Of a stretch of DNA of 64,000 nucleotides, positions 34,443 to 43,754 are shown one piece after another. Every line of letters begins with the position of its first letter. Within the stretch, counting starts at the first letter, position 1. Below the pieces are notes generated by a model, which saw only the letters and a list, made by a program, of their open reading frames with translations, searched no databases and had not been told where the DNA came from. Position numbers and translations under genes: made by a program. Source of the DNA: Paracoccus aestuarii (GTDB taxonomy: Bacteria > Pseudomonadota > Alphaproteobacteria > Rhodobacterales > Rhodobacteraceae); NCBI RefSeq assembly GCF_028553885.1, contig NZ_CP067169.1, forward strand, positions 310,001 to 374,000, read 5' to 3'.

Positions 34443-35711
34443 TCATTTCAAGCTTGAAACTTCTCTGGCGATGGAGGCTGCGATCATCGCGGGCACTTCG
34501 GGCGCGAGGCCCACCGGGTCCAGGCGCGGGCCGGTGAAGCCCGCCTGATCCAGCGCCTGCGGCAGGTCGTCGGTCACATGCTCGGCGCGCAGGGCGAAGA
34601 GCGGCAGGCTGATGGCGCGGTCGAGGCCGCGGGCGGCGTCGGCGATGAAGGGCTCCTGTTCGACGAAGCCTGCGACCACGTGGGCGAAATGCGGCGCGAT
34701 GCGGGCGGCCAGCGCCATGGTGATGTCATGGCTGGCCTGCCCGCGCTGCGAGCCGTGCGCGGACAGCAGCAGCGTCGTGTCGGACAGCGCCCAGCCCTGG
34801 GCATCGGCCGCCTGTCGCGCCTTTTCGACGACCAGCGCGTCGAGGCCGGGATCGGTGCCGAAGGGGCGCATGATATGCGCGCCGGGCGCGCCGGCCTGGG
34901 CCAGGCGGCGGGGCAGCTCGATCCCGGTGAACCAGCCCTCGGCCATGAACATCGGATAGATGATACAGTCGCTGCGGCAGGTCCGGGGCAGGGCGTCGGG
35001 ATCGGCAAGCGTCGCGCCCAGGACCTCGACGCCCGGGGCGTGGGCCGCGACCTGGGCGGCCAGGGCCTCGATGGCGGCCTGCTGGGGGGCGGGGTCGCCA
35101 GGCTGGCCATGCGAGACGATGACGGCGCGCGACAGGGTGCGGGGCTGGTCGGCCTCGTGGAAATACTGCGCCAAGGCGTCGGGCATGGGGAATTCGGCCA
35201 GGGCGCGGGCGCGGGCCTCGGCCGACATCTTGCGGGCGGTCTTCTCGATGATGCGGGGGATCTTGTGGTCGGGCTGTTCGGCCATGAAATCGCCCAGATA
35301 CCAGCGGATGAAGGTGAAGCAGATCACATCCTCCAGCGCCTGCACCTGGGGGTCGCGCTTGATGCCCTGTTTCGTCAGCATCTTTCGGGCGCGGTCGATG
35401 TCATCGTCGTCATAGCCCGCATCGGCCATGATGCCCGCGATGCGGTCCGCGTGACGGCGGCCCTGTTCCTGGCGCCAGGCCAAATAGCCGGGGCGGTTCA
35501 TCGGATAGGCGGCCCGCGGCAGCAGCCAGCGTTCGACATGCTGGCCGCGGCAGGCGATGCGCAGAACGTCGTCGGCGTCGGGGAACAGTCGCTGCTGTTC
35601 TGCCGTCATCCGCTGGCCGTAGAGGAGGTTGGCGGGCTGGCCGTCCTGGAGGTTGGGGTCCTGGGCGTTGGCGGCGTCGATGGCGGTGAAGGCGTGGTCG
35701 AGGCGGGTCAT
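34443..35711 (-). CDS. DUF4202 - CbiX-like chelatase fusion protein
   Basis: Two-domain protein of 422 residues, reading continuously. Residues 1 to about 195 match DUF4202: LDHAFTAIDAANAQDPN, HVERWLLPRAAYPMNRPGYLAWRQEQGRRHADR, DVICFTFIRWYLGDF and KIPRIIEKTARKMS. Residues from about 215 match CbiX/SirB-type sirohydrochlorin chelatases: AVIVSHGQPGDPAPQQAAIEALAAQV, IIYPMFMAEGWFTG, and LLLSAHGSQRGQASHD with metal-binding His residues. A tetrapyrrole-linked role, for example siroheme iron insertion, is inferred; DUF4202 has no known activity. The start ATG 35711 gives the expected DUF4202 N-terminus. Its end abuts the abm operon but it is probably transcribed from its own promoter. Confidence 0.8.
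   Translation of the reverse strand: MTRLDHAFTAIDAANAQDPNLQDGQPANLLYGQRMTAEQQRLFPDADDVLRIACRGQHVERWLLPRAAYPMNRPGYLAWRQEQGRRHADRIAGIMADAGYDDDDIDRARKMLTKQGIKRDPQVQALEDVICFTFIRWYLGDFMAEQPDHKIPRIIEKTARKMSAEARARALAEFPMPDALAQYFHEADQPRTLSRAVIVSHGQPGDPAPQQAAIEALAAQVAAHAPGVEVLGATLADPDALPRTCRSDCIIYPMFMAEGWFTGIELPRRLAQAGAPGAHIMRPFGTDPGLDALVVEKARQAADAQGWALSDTTLLLSAHGSQRGQASHDITMALAARIAPHFAHVVAGFVEQEPFIADAARGLDRAISLPLFALRAEHVTDDLPQALDQAGFTGPRLDPVGLAPEVPAMIAASIAREVSSLK
34446..34459. promoter_or_regulatory. Perfect palindrome TTTCAAGCTTGAAA, candidate MarR operator
   Basis: A 14-base perfect palindrome sits 46 bases before the abmA start and overlaps the last codons (Val-Ser-Ser-Leu-Lys) of the DUF4202-CbiX gene. 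It is a good candidate for the binding site of the MarR protein encoded in the operon. Confidence 0.5.
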
Positions 35712-35771
35712 GGCGGGCTCCGGCTGTTTGGGGGAGTGTGCGCAGGGCGGGAGCGGGTGGCAAGCGGGGAA

Positions 35772-35788
35772 GGGGGGCGCTGCCCCCC
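35772..35788. terminator. Hairpin GGGGGGC/GCCCCCC
   Basis: Seven-base perfect arms (35772-35778 and 35782-35788) with loop GCT, in the gap between the FAD-oxidase and DUF4202 genes on the minus strand. It may end the FAD-oxidase transcript. The dispersed repeat copy at 35809 lies beside it. Confidence 0.45.
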
Positions 35789-35808
35789 GTCCTTGCGGAC
35801 TCCCCCCG

Positions 35809-35829
35809 GGGTATTTCGGCAACGGAGAG
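35809..35829 (+). repeat. Dispersed repeat GGGTATTTGG, copy 3
   Basis: Same repeat as at 9594 with one change (TTTCGG for TTTGGG). No plus-strand gene starts after it, so here it does not serve as a ribosome-binding site. Confidence 0.7.
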
Positions 35830-35832
35830 GCG

Positions 35833-36876
35833 TCAGGGCAGGGCGAAGAGGTCGGGGATGTCCTGGTGGTCGTCGAGCATGATCCGGGCGGCCAGATCGG
35901 CGATCAGCGGGGCCATGCCGAAGCCGATCTTGAAGCCGCCATTGGCGATCAGGTGGCCGGGGCGGCCGGGCCAGGGGGCCAGGATCGGCGCGCGCGATCG
36001 GGCGCGGGGGCGCAGGCCGGCCCAGATGTCGAGGACGGGCGCCGTGGCCAGGGCGGGGCAGAGGGTGATGGCGCGGGCCAGCAGGTCATCGGCCTGATGG
36101 TCGGGATCGGGATGGTCCCACGCGTTTTCGGATGTCGAGCCGATGGCCGTGGTGCCGTCCGCATGGGGGACGATGTGCAGCCCATCGGCGAAGATCTGCG
36201 GGCTGTCCGGCACGGCATGGGCGAGGAGCAGCGACTGGCCCTTGACGCCTTGGCCTATGCGGCGGTCGAGCGCGGTGTTCAGCGCCTCGAGCCCCGGGGT
36301 GCCGGTGGCCCAGAGGGTGGGCGCGTGGTCCTGCGGGGCGGGGGTGTCTTCGGTGATCGGGACGCCGGCCTGGCGCAGGGCCTGGGCCAGCGCGGCCAGG
36401 GCTGCGCGCGGGTTCAGCCGGGCGGTCAGCCCGTCATGCAGCCACAGCCCCGTCGGGCTGGGCGGGATCAGCGGGCCTTGGGGGTCGCGGGTCAGGGTCA
36501 TGCCCATCCCGGCGGGCCAGTGCCGGGCCGCCGCCGCGATGCGTTCGGGCAGATGTTCGGCCATGCGCGCGTCGGGGACGGGCTGGAGGCGCCCGGTGCG
36601 GGCATAGCCGGTGGGCAGGCCGGATGCGGCCTCGACCCCGGGCCAGAAATCGGGCGCGGCCAGCAGGCTGGTCAGTTGCAGCGCCTTCTTGGGGTTCCAC
36701 GGGTCGGGCGCATGCGGGGCGAGCGCGCCGACATGGCCGCCCGAGGAGCCTGCGCCGATGGTCCGCGCCTCGAAGACCCGCACCGCCGCGCCGCGCCGCG
36801 TCAGCGCCCAGGCCGCGGCCAGCCCGAAGACCCCCGCCCCCGCCACATGGATCACCCTTGCCAAATCGCAGCCCAC
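35833..36876 (-). CDS. FAD-dependent oxidoreductase, MnmC C-terminal/DAO type
   Basis: D-amino-acid-oxidase-fold FAD enzyme, 347 residues: VIHVAGAGVFGLAAAWALTRRGAAVRVFEA at the N-terminus, GAGSSGGHVGALAPHAPDPWNPKKALQL, and the C-terminal LRPRARSRAPILAPWPGRPGHLIANGGFKIGFGMAPLIADLAARI. Its divergent neighbour is mnmD, so it may be the oxidase half of MnmC, which removes the carboxymethyl group from the tRNA wobble uridine. It could also be a generic amino-acid oxidase. The start is uncertain: ATG 36876 leaves only 17 bases to the mnmD start, and a GTG seven codons in (VIHVAGAG) is an alternative. Confidence 0.8.
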   Translation of the reverse strand: MGCDLARVIHVAGAGVFGLAAAWALTRRGAAVRVFEARTIGAGSSGGHVGALAPHAPDPWNPKKALQLTSLLAAPDFWPGVEAASGLPTGYARTGRLQPVPDARMAEHLPERIAAAARHWPAGMGMTLTRDPQGPLIPPSPTGLWLHDGLTARLNPRAALAALAQALRQAGVPITEDTPAPQDHAPTLWATGTPGLEALNTALDRRIGQGVKGQSLLLAHAVPDSPQIFADGLHIVPHADGTTAIGSTSENAWDHPDPDHQADDLLARAITLCPALATAPVLDIWAGLRPRARSRAPILAPWPGRPGHLIANGGFKIGFGMAPLIADLAARIMLDDHQDIPDLFALP

Positions 36877-36893
36877 CCCCGAAAGTCGCGCCC

Positions 36894-37565
36894 ATGTCCG
36901 ACCTAGCCCATCCCGCCCCGGAAGACGAGCCTGCGCTGGATTGGCGCGAGGGCGGCGTGCCGGTCTCGCGCGACTTCGACGACCCCTATTTCAGCCTGGC
37001 CGGCGGGCTGGAGGAGACGCGCCATGTCTTTCTGGCCGGCAATGACCTGCCCGCGCGGCTGGTGCCCGGGTTTCACGTGGCCGAGCTGGGCTTCGGCACC
37101 GGGCTGAACGCGCTGGCCTTGGCGCAGGTGGCGCAGGTCCCGGTGCGCATGACCAGCTTCGAGGCCTTTCCGATGACCGTGCCGCAGCTGGCCCGGGCCC
37201 ATGCGGCCTTTCCGGCGCTGGCCGATCTGTCGGCGCAGCTGCGGGCGGGCTGGGGGCGGGGGGTGATCACCTTGGGCCGGGTCAGCCTGACGCTGGTCCT
37301 GGGGGATGTGCGCGCGACACTGCCCGCGTGGCGGGACCGGGCGGATGCCTGGTTCCTGGACGGGTTCTCGCCCGCCAAGAACCCGCAGATGTGGGGCGCG
37401 GATGTCATGGCGCAGGTCGGTTCCCATACCGCGCCGGGCGGCAGTTTCGCCACCTATACCGCCGCGGGCCATGTGCGCCGGGCGCTGCAGGATGCGGGCT
37501 TCGCCGTCGCGCGCGCCCCGGGCTTCGGCCGCAAGCGCCACATGAGCCGCGGCCGCCTGGCCTGA
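36894..37565 (+). CDS. mnmD: tRNA (5-methylaminomethyl-2-thiouridine) methyltransferase MnmD
   Basis: SAM-dependent methyltransferase that completes mnm5s2U at the wobble base of some tRNAs. 223 residues; the methyltransferase part of MnmC alone. Motifs: HVAELGFGTGLNALALAQ (SAM binding, near 60) and WFLDGFSPAKNPQMWGADVMAQV, the strong family signature, near 155, then TYTAAGHVRRALQDAGFAVARAPGFGRKRHM. In gamma-proteobacteria this domain is fused to a FAD oxidase; here the oxidase is a separate divergent gene. Confidence 0.95.
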   Translation: MSDLAHPAPEDEPALDWREGGVPVSRDFDDPYFSLAGGLEETRHVFLAGNDLPARLVPGFHVAELGFGTGLNALALAQVAQVPVRMTSFEAFPMTVPQLARAHAAFPALADLSAQLRAGWGRGVITLGRVSLTLVLGDVRATLPAWRDRADAWFLDGFSPAKNPQMWGADVMAQVGSHTAPGGSFATYTAAGHVRRALQDAGFAVARAPGFGRKRHMSRGRLA

Positions 37566-37657
37566 CCGATATCGCCGCGCGCCACTGGCAATCGCCCCGC
37601 CGGCGCCCTATCTGCCCAACCGGGCCCCCGGCCCGGCACCCCAAACCGGAGAGGCCC

Positions 37658-38583
<926 letters not shown>

Positions 38584-38587
<4 letters not shown>

Positions 38588-39351
38588 GCATCAACTGGCG
38601 CGGGGTCTGGGCGATCTTTCATCACGAGATGATGCGGTTCTTCCGCACCATCTGGCAGTCGCTGGCATCGCCGGTCCTGTCCACGGTGCTGTATTTCGTG
38701 GTCTTCGGCGCGGCCATAGGCGGGCGCATCGAATCGGTCGAGGGGGTGGCCTATGGCGCCTTCATCGTGCCGGGGCTGATGATGCTGACGGTGCTGCAGC
38801 AATCGGTCAGCAATGCCAGCTTCGGGATCTATTTCCCGAAATTCAGCGGCACGATCTATGAATACCTCGTCTCGCCGGTGGGCTGGATCGAGGTCACGAT
38901 GGGCTTCGTGGGGGCCGCGGCCGCCAAGGCGCTGCTGATCGCGCTGGTGATCCTGCTGACGAGCTTCGCCTTCGTGGGGGTCCATATCCTGCATCCGTTC
39001 TGGATGATCGCCTTTCTGGTCCTGTCTGCGGTGGGGTTCAGCCTGCTGGGCTTCATCATCGGGCTGTGGGCCAAATCCTTCGAGCAGCTGCAGATCGTTC
39101 CGATGATGGTCATCATGCCCTTGGTGTTTTTGGGCGGGGCCTTCTATTCCGCCAGCATGCTGCCCCCCTTCTGGGAGGGGGTCGCCAAGCTAAACCCGGT
39201 GCTCTACCTGATCTCCGGGGTGCGCTGGTCCTTCTTCGGGCTGGCCGATGTGCCGGTCGGCGTGTCGCTGCTGGCGGTGGGGGTGATGGTGGTGGTCTGC
39301 CTCGGCGTCATCCGCTGGATCTTCGCGACCGGCTGGCGTCTGCGCGACTAG
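38584..39351 (+). CDS. ABC-2 type transporter permease
   Basis: Membrane partner of the ATPase before it, 255 residues with six membrane segments: [123 protein letters not shown] and the final helix [20 protein letters not shown]. The pattern of PEYLVSPV after the second helix is typical of NodJ/DrrB proteins. Its 3' end overlaps flgD by four bases, convergent. Confidence 0.93.
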
Positions 39352-39998
39352 GCCGGGTCGCGCAGGGCCGTCACCTCGCCCGCGGGGGCCGATCCGCCGC
39401 CCTCGAAGACCACCCGCCCGCCGGCTGAGTCGAACTGCGCCTCGACGATCCGGGCATAGGCAGGCACGCGGGTCTCGGCGATCAGCTCGCCCGCGCGGCG
39501 GCTTTCCAGAGTGAAGCTATAGGCCCCCTGGTGCAGAGTGCCGCCATCCTCGGTCCGGCCCATCCAGTCGACCTGGCCCGATCCGGGGCCGATCTCCTCG
39601 CGCGTGATCTCGCGGCCATTGGCGTCGCGGGTGACAAGCTGGACGCTGTCGGCCAAGGCATGGGGGGCGACGTCCAGCGTCACCGCCCGGTCGCCGAACC
39701 AGACGGGGGCGGTGGTCCGCGCCTCCTTGCCGATCCAGCCGGCGATGCCGCCGCCGCCGGACTGGCCGACCATCTGTTCCAGGAACCGGTTGCTCAGCGC
39801 CTGCTGTTCGACGCCCGCGAAGGTGGCCAGCTGGATCGCGAAATCCGTGCTCTCCATCGGGTTCAGCGGGTCCTGGTTCTTCAGCTGCGCGGTCAGCATG
39901 GTCAGGAAGGTCTGGAAATCGGCGCCCGCGCTGGCGCCGGAAAATCCCGCCGGGCGGGGCTGCGTCGTCGTCGTGGCAGAGGTGATGGCATCGACCAT
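39348..39998 (-). CDS. flgD: Flagellar basal-body rod modification protein FlgD
   Basis: Scaffold cap needed for hook assembly, 216 residues. N-terminal signature [50 protein letters not shown] (about 28-77) is decisive. The C-terminal half holds the Tudor/FlgD Ig-like folds ([40 protein letters not shown]). It lies 15 bases after fliK on the minus strand. Confidence 0.95.
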   Translation of the reverse strand: MVDAITSATTTTQPRPAGFSGASAGADFQTFLTMLTAQLKNQDPLNPMESTDFAIQLATFAGVEQQALSNRFLEQMVGQSGGGGIAGWIGKEARTTAPVWFGDRAVTLDVAPHALADSVQLVTRDANGREITREEIGPGSGQVDWMGRTEDGGTLHQGAYSFTLESRRAGELIAETRVPAYARIVEAQFDSAGGRVVFEGGGSAPAGEVTALRDPA

Positions 39999-40013
39999 GG
40001 GGGTGTTTCCTTG

Positions 40014-41245
40014 TCAGATCCTGATGTCCAGCCGGCGGTCGCTGAGGACCCGCGGGCTCAGCCGCAGCGATTCGGTGGGGGCGGGGGCGGCCCCGTCGCC
40101 GTCCGTGCCCGTGTCACGGGCCTGCATGCCCCAGCCCTCGGGGCGGTCGTCGCGGCGGAATTCCATGCTGCCGCCGCCGATCCCGGCATCGGCCAGCTGC
40201 TGGGCCAGCAGGTCGGCATTGCGCCGCACCAGGTCCAGCGTCTCGGGGCGTTCGGCCCAGATCGTCACATGCGTCCGGTCCGGGCCGGTGAAGACGACGC
40301 GCAGGCGCCCCAGCTCCTCCGGGGACAGGGCGAGCTCGGTCCGGTCCGCGCGCGAGGTGACCAAAGCCTCGGCGACCTGCTGGACGACCGGGCGGGGCTG
40401 ATCGGGCATGGCCGCCGCCGATGCGGGGGCCGTGCGCGCAGGCGCGGTCATGTCGGGCGCATCGGGCATGCGCAGGGCTGCGGCCTCGGGGCCCGCGGGT
40501 GCGGGGGCGGGCTGTTCGGCAGGGGCGGGCATGGGCCGCGCCTCCGTGCTGCGGGAATCCGTCCGAGGGTCGAGCGGTTGCGCCCGCGGCTGATCCTCGG
40601 GGGCGTCCGCCGCCTGCACGGGCTGGTGCGGCTCGGCCATGGGGCGGCGGTCCTGCAGGGCCGGAGCGGCGGCGGGTGCCGGCGCGGCCGAGAGGGCGCA
40701 GGCCGGGCATCGTAATGCTGGACCGCCGCGGCGGGCGCCGGCTTCGGCAGATCGTCGGCAGGGCGGGGGACCGGGACGGCCTCGGGGGTGGGAGCGGGCG
40801 GTGCAGACATCTGCGGCGCGGCATCGTCCTCCGGCGGCGTGGGCTGATTGCGGAGGGTGGCCTCGGGCCGGGCGACGGGGGCATCGGGCTGGTCCGGTTC
40901 CGAGGGCGGCATGAAGACCGCCTCCTCGGTCAGCACGGGCAGGGCCTCGGGCAGCTGCGGCAGGGCTGCGTCCAGCGCGGCGATGGCCGGATCGATCAGG
41001 CCGCCGTCGAGCTGGGCGGTCACCCCGCCCTGGTCGTCCAGCCACTGGGCCAAGGCATCGGCCTGGGACAGGGGGGCGGCACCCTCGGGCGCGGGGTCTG
41101 AAACGGGGGCGGGGGCGGGCCAGGCGGCGATCAGCCCGGTCAGCGCCGCAAAACCCGAATCGCCGGTCGGCAGCGGCATCATCCCGGGCGGCAGGGGCAT
41201 GTCGGGACGGAAGGCGGGGATCTGGGTCGTCGGAATCTCGGTCAT
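40014..41245 (-). pseudogene. fliK: Flagellar hook-length control protein FliK, one frameshift
   Basis: Export-switch ruler protein. N-terminal part (from ATG 41245, MTEIPTTQIPAFRPDMPLPPG) is Pro/Ala-rich; the C-terminal part carries the FliK domain QVAEALVTSRADRTELALSPEELGRLRVVFTGPDRTHVTIWAERPETLDLVRRNADLLAQQLADAGI. The two parts are in different frames; one base lost in the GGG at 40694-40696 (CCC in the coding strand) explains it. Restoring it gives a continuous protein of about 410 residues. It may be a sequencing error, since flgD and the rest of the flagellar genes are intact. Confidence 0.8.
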
Positions 41246-41285
41246 GGCCACCCCTTGCGGTTTTTTCCTCATTATCCGGAACTCC

Positions 41286-41300
41286 TTACCAATTATTTAC
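41286..41300. promoter_or_regulatory. TTAC-N7-TTAC, possible CtrA-like site
   Basis: In the AT-richer gap between divergent fliK and the rod-binding protein gene two TTAC half-sites are spaced by seven bases, as in the CtrA box TTAA-N7-TTAA. The match is partial. CtrA controls flagellar genes in many alphaproteobacteria. Confidence 0.3.
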
Positions 41301-41343
41301 CGCTGCCCCATATTTTCGACCCATCCTCGAACCAGATGGGAAC

Positions 41344-41592
41344 ATGATGCAGATCGACGCGATTCCGGCCGCGGCCGGCCCGACCCCGATGACGCGACAG
41401 CTGGCCGACCAGCTGGAACAGGTCTTCCTGGAAGAGATGTTGAAATATTGCGGGCCCCAGGCCTCGGAGGGCGCGTTCTCGGGCGGCGCGGGCGAGGAGC
41501 AGTTCGCCAGCTTCCTGACCCGCGAACATGCCGCGATCCTGGCCCGTCAGGTGGATCTGGGATTCGCCGCGATGCTGGGGGTCCGCGCATGA
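41344..41592 (+). CDS. Rod-binding protein (FlgJ N-terminal type)
   Basis: Small protein of 82 residues like the N-terminal rod-capping part of FlgJ: QLADQLEQVFLEEMLKYCGPQASEGAFSGGAGEEQFASFLTREHAAILARQVDLGFAAML. The muramidase domain of enteric FlgJ is missing, which is usual in alphaproteobacteria where a separate enzyme is used. Its stop overlaps the next start (ATGA). Confidence 0.85.
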   Translation: MMQIDAIPAAAGPTPMTRQLADQLEQVFLEEMLKYCGPQASEGAFSGGAGEEQFASFLTREHAAILARQVDLGFAAMLGVRA

Positions 41593-41906
41593 GCCGCCCC
41601 GTCGTCAAGGCCATGGACCAGGTCCGCGCGGCGCTGTTGTCGGGGGATGCGCAGGGTGCGCTGGCGGGGATCGACGTGCTGGTGGCCGCGGCCGCCCGGC
41701 GCGGCATCGACCCCGCCCTGCGCGACGGGCTGGAGGCCCGGTTGGAGGAACTGCGCCTGCTGGCCCAGGCCTCGCTGACGGGCGCGCAGCAGGCGGCCGA
41801 TCAGGTGCGCGGTATCCTGCAGGCCGCCCGCAGCCTGCAGACCTACGATTCCCTGGGGCGGCGCATGGTGACGGCCACCCAGGCCGACGCGCCGCAGCGG
41901 TTTTAG
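41589..41906 (+). CDS. Small flagellar-locus protein of unknown function
   Basis: Helical protein of 105 residues, alanine-rich, with heptad-like stretches (AMDQVRAALLSGDAQGALAGIDVLVAAAARRGIDPALRDGLEARLEELRLLAQASLTGAQQAADQVRGIL). It overlaps the rod-binding gene by four bases, so they are coupled. The size and helical pattern resemble the FlgN-type export chaperones, but the match is not strong. I call it unknown. Confidence 0.7.
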   Translation: MSRPVVKAMDQVRAALLSGDAQGALAGIDVLVAAAARRGIDPALRDGLEARLEELRLLAQASLTGAQQAADQVRGILQAARSLQTYDSLGRRMVTATQADAPQRF

Positions 41907-42073
41907 TAAAATCCGACGGAAGCTTTGTTTGGAGGAAGGGGGCGAGTTCACTAGTTGTAAATCACCGGCGGATAGAACGGTGACATGCCAAAAACGGCGC
42001 AGGGCAGATGCCCGATCGGTCAGAAGGCCTTTGATGCAACCTCGGTGCAAAGCACCATCCAAGGACAGATATC

Positions 42074-42916
42074 ATGACCAGCATCCTGACCAACAACAGC
42101 GCCATGGTCGCGCTGCAGACCCTGAAAAGCATCAACTCGCAGCTGGGTAAAACCCAGAGCGACATCGCGACCGGCAAAAGCATCGCGAACGCCAAGGACA
42201 ACGCCGCGGTCTGGGCGATCTCGAAGGTCATGGAAACCGACCAGTCGGGCTTCAAGACCATCCAGTCCAACCTGAACGTGGCCGATGCCGTCGTGGGCAC
42301 CGCCCGCGCGGGGGCCGAACAGATCACCGATCTGCTGAAGGAAATGAAGAACCTGGCCATCGGCGGCGCGAACGATGCCGCCGATTTTGGGAAAATCCAG
42401 ACCGACATCGCCAAGAAGGTCGAGCAGATCACCGCGATCATCGAGGCGACGCAGCTGAACGGCGTCAATCTGCTCAAGACTAACCCGACCGGCACCAACA
42501 CCGCTTTTACGGTTCTGGGCTCGTTGGACCGCACGAATGGAACCGTGGCCACCGGTGCCGCAAATATCGAAGTTGACTCGGTCGATTTCGAGGCCGGTCT
42601 GGACGTCGCAGGTCTTACTGCGATCACGGACCGCGCTACCGCCGAAACCGCTATCGAGGAGATCGAGGAACTGATCGACATCGCGGTTCAGGGCGCGGCC
42701 GATCTGGGTTCGGCCGGCAAGCGCATTACCGACCAATCCAACTTCGTGGGCAAGCTGGCCGACTCGCTGAAGTCGGGCATCGGCTCGCTGGTGGATGCCG
42801 ACATGGAGGAAGCCTCGGCCCGCCTCCAGGCGCTGCAGACGCAGCAGCAGCTGGGCATCCAGGCGCTGTCGATCGCCAACCAGGGTCCCTCGGCGGTCAT
42901 GTCGCTCTTCCGCTGA
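42074..42916 (+). CDS. fliC: Flagellin
   Basis: Structural subunit of the filament, 280 residues. N-terminal D0/D1: MTSILTNNSAMVALQTLKSINSQLGKTQSDIATGKSIANAKDNAAVWAISKVMETDQSGFKTIQSNL; C-terminal D1/D0: GKRITDQSNFVGKLADSLKSGIGSLVDADMEEASARLQALQTQQQLGIQALSIANQGPSAVMSLFR. The short middle part (about 140-205) is the exposed variable region. It is preceded by a 167-base leader with no recognisable sigma28 box; in alphaproteobacteria such leaders are targets of FlbT, which is encoded downstream. A strong terminator follows. Confidence 0.96.
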   Translation: MTSILTNNSAMVALQTLKSINSQLGKTQSDIATGKSIANAKDNAAVWAISKVMETDQSGFKTIQSNLNVADAVVGTARAGAEQITDLLKEMKNLAIGGANDAADFGKIQTDIAKKVEQITAIIEATQLNGVNLLKTNPTGTNTAFTVLGSLDRTNGTVATGAANIEVDSVDFEAGLDVAGLTAITDRATAETAIEEIEELIDIAVQGAADLGSAGKRITDQSNFVGKLADSLKSGIGSLVDADMEEASARLQALQTQQQLGIQALSIANQGPSAVMSLFR

Positions 42917-42922
42917 TGAAAC

Positions 42923-42949
42923 CGGCGGGCGCCCCTGGGGGGCGCCCGC
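42923..42949 (+). terminator. Perfect 12-bp terminator hairpin after flagellin
   Basis: GGCGGGCGCCCC (42923-42934) pairs with GGGGCGCCCGCC (42938-42949) around TGG. The strongest hairpin in the window by stem length after the HEPN-side one. It should limit read-through from abundant flagellin mRNA into flaF. Confidence 0.7.
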
Positions 42950-42983
42950 CACCCCATGATCACTCCAGAACGGGAATACGATC

Positions 42984-43349
42984 TTGAATGCGGTTACGCA
43001 ATTGACCAGTCATGGTTATCAGTCATCCACCCTGCGCACGGCGCGCGACGCGGAATACGACATCTTTTCGCGCGTGACCCGGATGATGCGCCAAGCGCCC
43101 CGCCGCGCGGACAATCCCGACACCATCCAGGCGGTGCACAAGAATTCCGAACTCTGGACGCTGCTGGCCGCCGATCTGGCGCAGCCCGGCAACGCCCTTC
43201 CCGACGAAACCAGGGCGGGACTGATCTCGCTGGCCGGTTTCGCGATCCGCCACGGCCAGGCCGTGATGGCGGGCAATGCCCAGACCGATCCGCTGATCGA
43301 TATCAACATGACCGTCATGCGCGGCCTGCGCGGGGATGTCGGCGCATGA
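42984..43349 (+). CDS. flaF: Flagellar biosynthesis regulator FlaF
   Basis: Alphaproteobacterial regulator needed for flagellin synthesis or secretion, 121 residues. TTG 42984 gives MNAVTQLTSHGYQSSTLRTARDAEYDIFSRVTRMMRQAPRRADNPDTIQAVHKNSELWTLLAADLAQPGNALPDETRAGLISLAGFAIRHG, the full family pattern. No in-frame ATG gives a better N-terminus; the ATG at 42988 is in another frame. Overlaps flbT by four bases. Confidence 0.9.
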   Translation: MNAVTQLTSHGYQSSTLRTARDAEYDIFSRVTRMMRQAPRRADNPDTIQAVHKNSELWTLLAADLAQPGNALPDETRAGLISLAGFAIRHGQAVMAGNAQTDPLIDINMTVMRGLRGDVGA

Positions 43350-43750
43350 GCGGCCTGGTCCTCAAGCTGGCCCCGAACGAGCGCGTCCTGATCAACGGCG
43401 CCGTCATCGAAAATGGCGACCGTCGCACCAAGATCGCGATCAAGACCCCGAACGTGAACGTGCTGCGCCTGCGCGACGCCATCCATCCCGACAGCGCCCG
43501 CACGCCGGTGACCCGTGCGCTCTATATCGCGCAGCTCATCCTGGCGGGCGATGCCGAACCCGAGGAGGGGCGGCGCCAGCTGCTGCTGGCCATCGAACAG
43601 CTGAGCCAGGTCTTCGATGACCGAGACAGCCGCCTGCTGCTGGCCGATTCCACGGCCGCGGTGGTCGAATCGAACTTCTACCAGGCGATGCGGAAGCTGC
43701 GCGACCTGATCCCGCGCGAATCCCGGCTGTTCGCCTCGGCCAGGGGGTGA
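43346..43750 (+). CDS. flbT: Flagellin mRNA regulator FlbT
   Basis: Post-transcriptional regulator that binds the flagellin mRNA leader in Caulobacter. 134 residues: MSGLVLKLAPNERVLINGAVIENGDRRTKIAIKTPNVNVLRLRDAIHPDSARTPVTRALYIAQLILAGDAEPEEGRRQLL, typical FlbT. ATG 43346 overlaps the flaF stop. With flaF it sets flagellin level; FlaF usually counteracts FlbT. Confidence 0.93.
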   Translation: MSGLVLKLAPNERVLINGAVIENGDRRTKIAIKTPNVNVLRLRDAIHPDSARTPVTRALYIAQLILAGDAEPEEGRRQLLLAIEQLSQVFDDRDSRLLLADSTAAVVESNFYQAMRKLRDLIPRESRLFASARG

Positions 43751-43754
43751 CGCC

